A model generated the notes under the pieces. It ran no database searches and was not told the DNA's origin. It saw nothing but the letters and a program-made list of their open reading frames with translations. A DNA stretch of 64,000 nucleotides from Astragalus membranaceus. Lineage: Eukaryota; Streptophyta; Magnoliopsida; Fabales; Fabaceae. Below are positions 11,420 through 22,118 of the stretch, piece by piece. The position numbers were made by a program, and so were the translations under genes. The stretch covers positions 31,663,917 to 31,727,916 of the forward strand of contig CM076848.1 in the NCBI GenBank assembly GCA_039519185.1. The letters run 5' to 3'. Positions within the stretch are counted from its first letter, which is position 1, and every line of letters starts with the position of its first letter.

Positions 11420-11860
11420 ATTAAAAAAAAACCTTAAACAAAAACACTCAGCCACGACATCAAACACTCACTCTGCATCAAAACTCCTCTCAGCTGCTAC
11501 GGCGAAACCCTATCAAACCCTCACATCAAACGCTCCTCTCTGCTACGGCGAAACCCTCACATCAAACGCTCCTCTCGATCACTCCTCTCTCTGCTACGAC
11601 CACGGAGGCAGTGCGCGCACAGCGGCGGTCCACCTTTCCCCCACGGAGGCGGTCCACCTTTCCCCCACGGAGGCAGTGCACGGCGGAGGTCCACCTTCAC
11701 CTCGTAAGTCTTTGCAAACACGCGCTCTTCTCAGAAACCATCAAACCAGCAAACCCTCTCTCTGCTACGGCGAAACCCTCTCTCTGCTATGGCGAAACCC
11801 TCTCTCTGCACGGCGGCGCTCACCTTTTCCCCTCGGAGGCAGTGCACGACAAGACTGTAA
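11420..11860 (+). promoter_or_regulatory. putative CACTA leader exon with internal repeats
   Basis: CT-rich sequence with several copies of CTCTCTGCTACGGCGAAACC and of CACGGAGGC...GGTCCACCTTTCCC. It ends in a good donor, GACT/GTAAGTTT, near 11857. This looks like the 5'UTR exon of a CACTA transcript whose first intron contains the captured gene fragments. No TATA box was assigned. Confidence 0.45.
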
Positions 11861-11920
11861 GTTTATTGCTTTTATTCTTTCACATTTTGTTCTCTGTTTG
11901 GTGTGTGGTGCACGACAAGA

Positions 11921-12567
11921 ACACCAAATGCATAAACATCTGTTTCCACTGTTGCCCTTCCTGTTAGAAATGTTTCTGGTGCCATATAACCTGGTGTTCC
12001 TGCTATTTCTTTTGTTGAGTGATGGGTTTCATTTCTCTTCTGAAGTGTTCTTGCAAGTCCAAAGTCACCTAACTTTGCAATATAGTCTGAGTCTAACATT
12101 ATGTTGTTGGCTTTTATGTCTCTATGAAGTACTCTATTTTCACATCCATTGTGAAGATAGTCTAATGCTTGAGCCACCCCATGAATTACACTATGTCTAG
12201 TTTCCCATTTCATTGTTAAATTTGAATGTTCACCAAATAGGTACTTATCTAGACTTCCACTAGGCATCAACTCATACACAAGGAGAAGTTCTTTTCTTTC
12301 ATAGCACCAACCAATTAGTTTCACTAAGTTTCTATGATGAAGGCTTCCAATTGTTGTTACTTCTGCTATGAATTCTTGCTTCCCTTGACGTGAATTCTTT
12401 GAAACTCTTTTCACAGCTATCTCTTTATTTCCATGTAAACCTTTATAAACAGTTCCAAATCCACCTTCACCTAGCTTATTCTGATGGCTGAATCCATTTG
12501 TTGCTTTTCTGATTTCACATAGCTTGTACTTCTTTGGTGTCAAGTGAATTAGATGTTTCTTTAGCAT
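11921..12567 (-). pseudogene. captured receptor-kinase domain fragment (L-type lectin RLK-like)
   Basis: The minus strand encodes an uninterrupted N-terminal two-thirds of a Ser/Thr kinase domain. It has a Gly loop (LGEGGFGTVYKG), the VAIK-type lysine in EIAVKRVSKN, the catalytic loop HRDIKANN, the GDFGLAR metal site, and GTPGYMAPE. It stops at TDVYAFGVL, so the alphaF-alphaI end of the domain is missing. The closest family by eye is the L-type lectin-domain receptor kinases. No extracellular or membrane part is present. GTGCACGACAAGA occurs at 11842-11854 and at 11908-11920, exactly next to the junction. Antisense to the CACTA genes, it cannot make a complete kinase. Confidence 0.85.
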
Positions 12568-13189
12568 GGTGCCACTTTAGGATATGAAGAGTAATCATGG
12601 AATGCCATAGGCATGATTATGCAAACAACGAGTATTTTATCTGGTTGATGAAATTTGAGCATATTATCACTTACTTGGTTATTTATTTTGAGGATTGTAT
12701 TATAGTGTAAATGTGTAGCCATTCATTTTCTTTTCTTCACTTTATTGTCTTCGATACTTTTCGAGATCCAAATGAAACTTCTACTTGTCCCACTATTGCA
12801 ATGGATTATTAGTCATGGATGATATGTGAAATTTGTTATTGTTATGGATTCCATTTGTATCACTTCACTTCCACTTGTTTTAAATATAGCTGACACAAAT
12901 TCATAAGACAGCCCTGATTTATGTCATTCACTAATGTGCAAACCTATGGTTTCTATGGAAGATCCTTTGCTGCTAATAATGTTCATTACTCATTAGTCAT
13001 TAGGCAATGATCAGGATTCAGGAGTAAGAGGATTGAATTGTTACTTGGATTATTATGTTTTCCTTTTGATACTATTTATTTAATTTCTGAAATAGCATAT
13101 ATGGTCTAAATTCTAAAGCTAAATGCAATACTTTATATTTTGTAAAAAAAAAAATGAATCTGAAAAGAGTGCTTTAATTTGTTTTTCAG

Positions 13190-13261
13190 GAAACTACCAG
13201 GCTTGAATTTGGAGGGTCAGCTGTCTTCAGCAATCCAGTCCATTTTTGAACTTGATACACT
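13190..13261 (+). pseudogene. captured LRR-encoding exon (72 nt)
   Basis: TTTTTCAG precedes and GTAAAT follows an exon of exactly 72 nt, the canonical size of LRR exons in plant LRR receptor kinases. It encodes KLPGLNLEGQLSSAIQSIFE and then LDTL, one leucine-rich repeat unit of the malectin-like LRR-RLK kind. Flanking sequence (about 12568-13189 and 13262-13440) is AT-rich and intron-like. It appears to be a second host fragment, in opposite orientation to the kinase piece. Confidence 0.65.
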
Positions 13262-14384
13262 GTAAATATTCTACTTCTTATGAGTATTTCAGTGGGAAAG
13301 TTGCTAAATCATTTCCTTTCACTAAATTCACCAACAGAATAATAACCATTCAGAAGTGGCATTTTATTTTCACTAGGTTATCTGTGGATGCAATACTCAG
13401 TTGTAGCTAAATTAATAACATATTCGCTCAGCACCTTCTTCAGACGAAACACTCATTGTTACAAATCAAGGTAAAGTGACATTCTCTTTTCTTCGTCGTT
13501 CCACTTCTATTCCACTTCTTCGTCGTTTAACATTCTCTTTTCTTTGTTTTTCTCTCTCTGTGGTGTGGTAGTGTGGTGGTGATGATTGATGTGGGGAAAA
13601 GTAAAAAAGAAGACGTCGTTTGCAGGGTTTTGTCTTTTCGTAGCGAATTGATCCTCAGTTCCCAATCGCGCTTCTTTATTGGTGAGTCCTTTTTTTCCAT
13701 TTTCTATTTTTTGTTTGTTTTTAAAGCCCATCTATTGTTGTATCTCGGATCTGTATTTCACTTTTGAATTCTTTAGTGTGTTTTGTTTTCTCCGTAATTT
13801 GCAAATATTAAGGTACTGATTAGATTTCATCAATGCTCCCTTATTAAGTACCATCAGATTGAATTTCACTTCTACAATTAAGTATATGACAACTTATTTT
13901 TACAAATGACAGTTCTAGTTTACTTTAGCATCCAAAACCTAAGTTGAATCTTGTTAGCAAACAACTGTTGTCCCACTTAGTTGGTATTTCTTGTTTTGAG
14001 TGCAACTTTTATGTTGTTCATTTCTATGAAGTAAAATATAGTAACTAAAAACATCAAGTGTATGCCTTATTGTATATTTATTATGCCTAGATGAGTATTG
14101 TGGTTTCTTTCCTTTTTTCTTAAAGTTGCAAGTTAATGTTCCTTTAAACTGATATTTTTGCCATTAAAAGTTGTGATAGATGTTGATTGAGGAATGTAAC
14201 CCCATGACATATAATTGCTGGAAACTTGGCAAAGTTGCTGTAATTCATACATATTAAAAAATAAATGAGTTTTGTTTGTGTTGTGAGTTGGAAGGAATTG
14301 GTTTGAGTTGTGATTGTATTGTGATAGTTCTTTTCATTATGATATTCTTCAACCTTCTTATTTGTTACTATTCTACTAAGCTTG

Positions 14385-17085
14385 ATGGATAAAGAGTGGA
14401 TGAAATCAGCAAGAGATAGCCCAGACTACATTCTTGGTGTTGAGTTTTTTTTAAATTATGCATACACCATAGGAAAACCCCAAGGAAAAGAGATTCTATG
14501 CCCTTGTATTGATTGTCACAATGCTTTTTGGAATACAAGGGCAGTTGTATTTAATCATTTGGTATATTTCGGATTTGAAAGAGGATATGATGTCTGGATT
14601 CGTCATGGTGAAAAGCGTAAAGACCCCAATCGTCTCGACAGTGGCACAAATGAAGAAATTGATGATGTTGATGGACTACTATATGAAAGATTCAGAGATG
14701 TCGCACATGATGAAGAATGTCGAGTTAATGAAGGCCTCGGTGAAGGTGCTAGAAAGTTCTATGGTCTTTTAGAAGAAGCAAAACAAGAGTTGTACCCGGG
14801 TTGCAAAAACTTCTCTAAATTATCGTTCACCATTCGACTATATTTGTTGAAGTGTCTTTATGGTTGGAGCAATGCATCATTCAATGCTCTCTTAGAGCTT
14901 TTGAGAGAAGCTATGCCTCGGTTGAACATTCCGGAAACATTCAATAAAACCAGAGGCATGATAAGGGACCTAGGTCTTGATTATAAAAAGATCGATGCTT
15001 GTCCTAATGATTGCATGTTATATTGGAAAGATCATGAGAATGACACTTCCTGCTCTGTTTGCGGATTTCCACGGTGGGTTGTCAATGCCGAAGGAGATTA
15101 TCAAGTTGAGGAAAACAATAAAGCTCATAAAGTTCCTAACAAAGTTTTGAGACACTTTCCCTTGATTCCTCGACTTCAAAGGTTATTCATGTGCTCAAAG
15201 ACAGGCGTAATGATGGTCCATGGAAGAAAAGATCCATTTTTTTGAATTACCATATTGGAAGCACAATTTGTTACGACATAACCTTGATGTGATGCACATA
15301 GAGAAGAATATATTTGATAACATCATTGGCACCTTGCTGGATATTCCGGGTAAGACGAGAGATCATGAGAAAGCTCGTTTTGACTTGCAAGAAATGGGAA
15401 TTAGGAAGAAACTTCACCCTAAAGAGTCAAATCAAGGTAAAAAAACTTATGTTTGCAAAAGCATGTTTCTCCATGACACCGAATGAGAAGACTACTTTTT
15501 GTGGTGTCTTAAAGAAAGCAAAAATGCCCGATGGTTGTGTATCGAACATTTCAAGATGTGTTCAACTTGCTGAAAGAAAAATTATTGGCTACAAGAGTCA
15601 TGATGCACATTTCATCCTGCATTACTTGCTTCAAGTAGCTGTAAGAAGCACAATGTCCGACCAAGTCGCCCATCCTTTAATTCGCCTCTCTTCATTCTTT
15701 CGTTGTTTATGTCAAAAAGTTATTGAAGTGGGGGATCTAGATATCTTGGAATCAGAGATTGCAGAAACACTTTGCCAATTGGAGACGATTTTCCCCCCTT
15801 GTTTCTTTGATGTTATGATTCATTTGCCTATACATCTAGTGAATGAGGTAAGATTGGGAGGCCCGGTTCAATTTAGGTGGATGTATTTTCCAGAAAGATA
15901 TTTAGGTAAATTGAAGAGTTATGTACGTAATAAGAGTCGTCCTGAAGGTTCTATTGTCGAGGGATACTTGGTTGAAGAATGCTTGACACTATGCTCACGA
16001 TATTTACATAATGGTGTTGAAACAAGACATAACAGGATGACAAGAAATAGTGATAGATGTGATCCGGATGAACTTGAAAGCTCGGACTCTTATCCGGGCA
16101 TAGGTCATCCTATTGGAGGAAAGAAAAATGGAGGAGCCATTTCTTTAGATTCCAAGTCAAGGAATCAAATCCATCGCTACATCCTATTCAATTGCGACGA
16201 AGTTGAAGAGTTCATTAGGTAAATAAATTTACTTGTACGTTTTAGTTACATGAAAGAGTTGCTTTACAATTATGCTAACAACGATTTTTAAATTTTAGGG
16301 AGCATGAAAATGAAACGACAAATATCAATAAAAGAAAGAGGTGGAACCAAGCGAAGAGTCAAGGGCGAGATTTTGTTGAATGGTTCAAAACTCGTGCTTT
16401 AGTGGATGATGTTTCTGATCAACTTAAGAAGTTGTCTAGAGGACCAAATAGAGTTGCACGGCGTTTTTCTGGCTATGTCATTAATGGTTATAGGTTTCAC
16501 ACCAAACAACGTGATGCAAGACGTAAAACCCAAAGAAGTGGTGTGACGTTGATGTCCGTAACCCAAAGTTTTGCAAGCACTAAAGATAAAAATCCTACAA
16601 CAAATTCAATAAATTACTATGGATCAATCATTGAAATAATTGAAGTAGACTATTATGGTCATTTCAAGTTTGTGTTATTTAGATGTGATTGGTTTGAAGT
16701 TGAAGACGACAAGTACGGGTTGACTTGTGTTCACTTCAACAAGAGATGTTCTATGGATGACCCTTTTGTGTTAGCTTCACAAGTCCATCAATACTTCTAC
16801 ATTCAAGATCCTATTGATGTGAATAGGAACTATGTTATGAAGACTTTTCCGAGAGACTTTTTTAATATGAAAGATGAGTCTTATTCGGATGCCCAACATT
16901 TGTATCAAAGAGAGTTGTTAGATCATGCGGTAAATCTAGCTACGAGCGATGACAACTGTGAAGTTTAATTGGCTAGGAGTGACATACCACCAACCATTAT
17001 TGAAAAGTCTCTGCTTGATTCAAATGAAAGGGATGTTGGAGATGATTCTGATTTTGATGACACTTTGTTTGACTACATGGATTAG
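14385..17085 (+). pseudogene. CACTA transposase (TNP2/Transposase_21 type), deleted and frameshifted
   Basis: The ATG is at 14385 (MDKEWMKSARDSPDY). An N-terminal transposase-associated Cys/His region (ILCPCIDCHNAFWNTRAVVF) is followed by the first part of Transposase_21 (LYPGCKNFSKLSFTIRLYLL; CPNDCMLYWKDHEN). At about 15225 the sequence jumps in another frame to ELPYWKHNLLRHNLDVMHIE, so the catalytic middle, normally a few hundred residues, is deleted. A second frame change occurs near 15470. DUF4218 (GGPVQFRWMYFPERYLGKLK) follows; then an intron, 16219-16298; then a DUF4216-like segment (FKFVLFRCDWFEVEDDKYG). TAA at 16966-16968 interrupts the frame before the final stop at 17083-17085. It cannot make an active transposase. 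Confidence 0.9.
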
Positions 17086-18000
17086 TTTATTTCATTTCAT
17101 AATTTATTATTGTTAATATAAGGTGATATTGGAATCTGTGCATTGATTATTATAATTTCTCATAAATTTTTATCACTCACATGTGTGTTTAGATATTAAT
17201 ATATATTGTGTTTCAGTGATGCAGGTAGTGTTTTCTTTAATTTCATTTCAAGAACATCTCCATTCAAGTTACAAACTACAAAGGGCGTAGGAAAATGGAC
17301 AAGGACAATGATTTTGATTTTGAACAACTTAAAGCTAAATCAAGTGCGGACTTGCTTCAAAAGTATAAAATCAAGGTGGAAAATGAGAAAGCTTCAAAAA
17401 GAAGACATGGAAGCAATTCAAATCAAGGAAAAAATCAACATATTGGAAGCACTCAGCAGCAGCCTATTTTCCTCGTAAGAAGTTATTTCCAATTCTAAGT
17501 TTTCTAAATCTATTGGAAGCATTCTAACTTAAGCAGAAAGCACGGAACGTGATAGTTTTTAAGATTTACAATGAATGCATGAATCTGTCCTATATTACAT
17601 AGTTAATATATAGTAATGTTTGGAACATGATAGTTTTTAAGATTTACAATGAATGCATGAATATGTCCTGAATGTTTGAATTTGTCCTTATTTCTAGTCC
17701 CAGACAATAGGCATTGATGAAGGAAGGATCCAAAAGGGCCTTGGTAAATCCACAAATAGGACCCAGTCATTGACTATCGTAGGAGTTTCGATCCCATTAA
17801 GAGGATCAACAGGGTCAATAGAATCTCAAAACAAAAGGCTAGAAGAGCAAATGAAATCTTCCTTGAATATTAAAGCGGCAACCCAAGCAATAAAGACCAC
17901 TCAAGTTTCTCACCAAAAAGACATTGCTAAATCCACAAGTACGACCCAATCATCGACCAATGAAGGAGTTTCAATCCAAGTAACAGGGTCCAAAAAATGC

Positions 18001-18240
18001 AAGAAAAAATGCTAGATGCTATGAAGCCTTCATTGAACAATAGAGCTGCCACTAATATTGTTCAATCTGAACTCCCTATGAAGAGGCAGCTAAGGTCTAC
18101 CGTTGGTGGAAATCAAAGTCAAGAAAAAATGCTAGATGCTATGAAGCCTTCATTGAACAATAGAGCTGCCACTAATATTGTTCACTCTGAACTCCCTATG
18201 AAGAGGCAGCTAAGGTCTACCGTTGGTGGAAATCAAAGTC
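18001..18240 (+). repeat. 120-bp tandem duplication inside the CACTA second gene
   Basis: Units 18001-18120 and 18121-18240 differ at one base (A at 18065, C at 18185). The unit is 40 codons, so the frame is kept. The near identity points to a recent event. Confidence 0.95.
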
Positions 18241-20920
18241 AATGGACAACGGTTGGAGAACAATCCTTGAAAAAGAAAAAGTACATCACAAAGTGTCCAT
18301 CAATGTCAATTGGTGAATTTATTGAAAAAAATCGGCAACCACACCAAGTGGAGGAATGAGAAGAAGAAAGTGATCAAGAACAAGGAATTGAGGGAGATAT
18401 CAACTATGGAAGTGAGGAAGTTGGGGAATTTAATGAAAATACAAGTAAAGGTATATCAATTTCTGTGTTGACTAGTATTTTTACTAATGGCTATGTTTAG
18501 GTATCTTTTTACTCTTATTTTTACTAATTTCTGTATTGACTCATTTGTGTTTTAATTAGGGGAAGCATCTAAAAGAACTCGGGGGAAAACATTATGTGTG
18601 AAAATTCATACACGTTCAGCTAATGATAGAGAAGAGATTATCTTGAATGAACTAGGACAACCCATTGGGCCAAATGGCAAGCATACTTTCCCAATTCAGT
18701 AATTTTTTGGGAACCATTGCAAGGAGTTCAGATTTTTGCCCTCTTATTTACACCAATTGGAAGGCTGTACCGGATAAAGATAATATATGGGCTTATGTCA
18801 ATGTAATATAACTTATCTAGTTCTATTTGTGTGTTTAGTTTACTTTAATAAATTAGAGCTTTCTAATTAAGCTTCTTTTTTGTAGGAAAAATACAATGTA
18901 CCTGAGAAAAGAAAAAAGGTCGTGTATACTATTATAGATGAGGCATGGAGGCGATATAAGTGTACTATTAGAATGAAGCATTTTACCAAATATAAAACCT
19001 TGCATGAGCGGTTGAAAAATCGTCCCGATGACATACCGGAGGAACACTTTAAAGCATTGATGGTATATTGGAGCCTTCCGGCCGTTCAAGTAAGAAATAA
19101 TGATATTTGTGTTTTTTATTACATTCATTTCTCAAATTTACTAAATTGCAATGTCCATTACTTAGGAAACATGCCAGCAAAATGCTCAAAATATAGCTCA
19201 ACAAAAATGCAGACATCGAGCTGGTCCTGTAAGCTTTGCTCGCATAAGGGAGACAATGGTACACGTGGTTTTGACTTGTTTCTACTTTCTACACGTGGTT
19301 CTGTTTTAGACCTTACCTTTGCTATTGTGTTAATGAGCTTATTATCTTGGTAGTGTGCAAGTAGTGAGGATGGAGAGCCTCCTTCTCAACTTGAGTTGTT
19401 CATCGAAACACGTCAAAGTAAGAAAGGAAAGCAATTGAACGAAGAAACAAATGATACAATTGTAAGTTTTTTTTAATGAATTTATAATTTCAAATATAAT
19501 AATGTATATCACTATGCTTTTATAACATAGTATCTAACACCAGCTGTTTTTATAACATCACTATGCTTGGAATTTTAAAATTTTTAGCTAAATTGTGTTA
19601 TAATTGTTGACAGACCTTGATTTGCAATGTGTTGATTCCAGCCCTGTTTTATTTAAATATTGTTCTGTGATTTTCAATTGACAGACCTTGATTTTAAATT
19701 TAAATATTGTTCTGTGATTCCACCCTTGATTTTCAATTTTTAGCTAAATTGTGTTATAATTGTTGACAGACATTGATTTTCAATTTGCAATGTGTTGATT
19801 CCACCCCTTGATTAGCTAAATTTTAGAATTTTAGATTTAAAATACTGGATAGTTTCATTTTAAAGTAGTTTTTGATTCCACCCCTGTCTGAATCTTACCC
19901 TGTGATGAATTTAATTTTGTTAAAGTATGTTACTTCTTTTAACAATTTCTATATTGGTCTAAGTCGGTCTTTCATCAAAATGTGAAACTGGTTTTTTGCA
20001 TTGACAAAAGCAAGTTACCCATGATACAATTTGCTTAAATAAATCCATTTGTTTTGTGTTTAGAAACCAAATCAGATTGAATTTAAACTTGTTAGTTTAC
20101 ACTTTACACATTTTTTTGATGTAAAACACTAATTTAAGAGAGCCCATGTAGTAATACATGTAAATGGATTTGACCAAAAAGCACATATGACCATGATTTT
20201 ATGACTTCATTGTTTCTTTTGCATGCATTTTGTTTATGAAATACTCCCCTACAGTGACTATGTTCTTGACATCATTAGTATTTAGTACCCCTGTTGACTA
20301 TGTTCTTGACATGTAGACACATTTGCTATTGCAAAACAAAACACTCAAAATGCCTTAAAAACATGTAACTACCAAACCCCAAAATAGGAAACAAAAATTT
20401 CAAAAGATTCCAAAACTAATAAGACACACAACAATTCTAATACAAAGAAAAGGCTGCAAACATTCATCTAGTTCAAAGTAATTAGGAGTCCATTGTAACA
20501 TTCATCTAGACCAATCTGTTACATAGCTAATATCCATGTAGCTTAAACTCATCCATCATGTTTAAATCAGATATGTTTAAATTGAACAAAACATCACTTT
20601 GCATGAGCATTCACTTGCATCAGACATTGTTTTTGAGATATTTGAAAAAAGAATGAGTAATGTTTACCATTTCCGATTTCTGATAGCAAACATAAAAGGG
20701 AACGAAACTAAAAATCAAAAATTATAAATATAGGATTTTCTTAGTCCTGTTATTCTAAGAAATCATGAATATAAGTATTAGTAGTTTCAATGTCAGTATC
20801 AGTTTCAAGATTTCAAGGTTTCCCCTCCATTTCTTCCACCCCTGTTTTATTTAAATTTTGTTCTGTGATTTTCAGTTTAAACACTATTCTATGATTCAAC
20901 CTATATTTGTGTTTGAAATG

Positions 20921-21010
20921 TTAAATAGCGGCCATCCCGCTTTCCGCTATACCGCTATAGCGTTTTTTGGGCCGGTCGCTACGCTCCGCTATCCGGGATT
21001 TAAAACACTG
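20921..21010. repeat. short CG-rich GCTATAGCGG-type dispersed element
   Basis: Runs from TTAAATAGCGGCC through CCGCTATAGCG to ATTTAAAACACTG in otherwise AT-rich CACTA intron DNA. Similar motifs recur near 51390-51915 and 61388-61505, so it is probably a MITE remnant. Confidence 0.55.
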
Positions 21011-21639
21011 GTTCCAATATCAGTGCCAATGTTGTTGCATCTAATTTGGTGTTCATTTGATATACTTGTAGCTTTATGAATGTGATAGTGTGGATCTAGT
21101 GGTTTAGTTTCTAGTTCATTTGAGTCAATGATTTTCTCCGAACATAATTAAGTATGTCTGTTGGTCTCTTCTGATGGTTGAGAAATTTCCTGGTAGTTTC
21201 ATTCGCAACTTAGAACTCGTATTTCCTTTTTCCTTTTATTTAAGTTTCCTTTTTATATTGCATTAATCAAATTTTGTTACTTTTGTAGGAAAATAATGAA
21301 GATCTAGGTCTTGATGGCTTGGATGATGAAGACTTTGTGGGTTGAAGACACATGTTGAAGACTTGACAAGTTTTATTTTGGAGAACATATTTTTTGCAAT
21401 ACTTTTGCAATGTTTTTTGTACTTATTGAAGTAACAAATTATATATGCTAATGAATTATGTTTAGAAGTAACAATATATAATGATACATTATGTCTGTTA
21501 ATTTTGACGTTAATTTCCCTTGAAATGATTAGATAAAATTTGTGATGTCGGCTTGGATGAAGAATACAATAGTTTGCGTTTGTCAGTAATAATAGTAAAG
21601 GGATGATGAAATAGGGAATGGTTTCTACGTGTACAGCAC

Positions 21640-22118
21640 CAACGTTGTATGGCAACAGTTTCAACGTTATGTATGGCAACGGTTTCAACGTGTTGCCATA
21701 TCTGTGGCAACGGTTCTAAAATGTTGCCACATATGGAGATGGTTTAGGACCGTTGCCATTTTGGCAACGGTTTCAACGTGTTGCCATACCTAGCAACGGT
21801 TTTCGACCGTTGCCATATCTGGCAACGATTTTCCACCATTGCCATATCTGGCAACGGTTTGCGACCGTTGCCATATCTGGCAACGGTTTCGACCGTTACC
21901 ATACCTAGCAACGGTTTGAAACCGTTGCCATAGGGTGGAAATCAAAACCGTTGCGTTCCAGCTGGCAGTGGCAACGGTTTTCAGCTTGCGTTGCCTTTGG
22001 GGACAAATAACTGTTGCCTATAGCTAAGGCAACGGCCGCAAGGTTTGAAAACCGTTGCCGTATCTTTTGGCAACGGTTTTATGGCTTTTTGGAACGTTTT
22101 TCGAGCGTTGTCATAGAG
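21640..22118. repeat. right subterminal repeat cluster of the CACTA
   Basis: More than fifteen GGCAACGGTT-type motifs in alternating orientation, many as short hairpins of the form CTGGCAACGGTTT...AAACCGTTGCCATA. It is denser and longer than the left cluster. Confidence 0.9.

Larger units (their letters stand above)
17295..21345 (+). pseudogene. CACTA second gene (Ptta/En/Spm Transposase_24 type), damaged
   Basis: Likely exons: 17295 to about 17475, about 17700-18456, about 18560-18805, about 18885-19090, about 19164-19257, about 19354-19461, and a last one at about 21289-21345 (ending DGLDDEDFVG, stop). The conserved core reads GKTLCVKIHTRSANDREEII, ELGQPIGPNGKHTF, EKYNVPEKRKKVVYTIIDEA and RHRAGPVSFARIRETM, the plant Ptta/En/Spm family. 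Damage seen: a frame change near 18000, TGA at 18357-18359, and a one-base frame slip at about 18695-18702. In active relatives this protein binds the subterminal repeats. The intron 19462-21288 is long and AT-rich. Confidence 0.85.

Noticed and set aside
11872..12567. Functional receptor kinase gene
   Set aside because: No N-terminal lectin, signal peptide or membrane helix; the kinase domain is cut after subdomain IX, and the fragment is inside a CACTA.
14382..14384. Start of the CACTA transposase at 14382
   Set aside because: That codon is TTG; the ATG follows at 14385.
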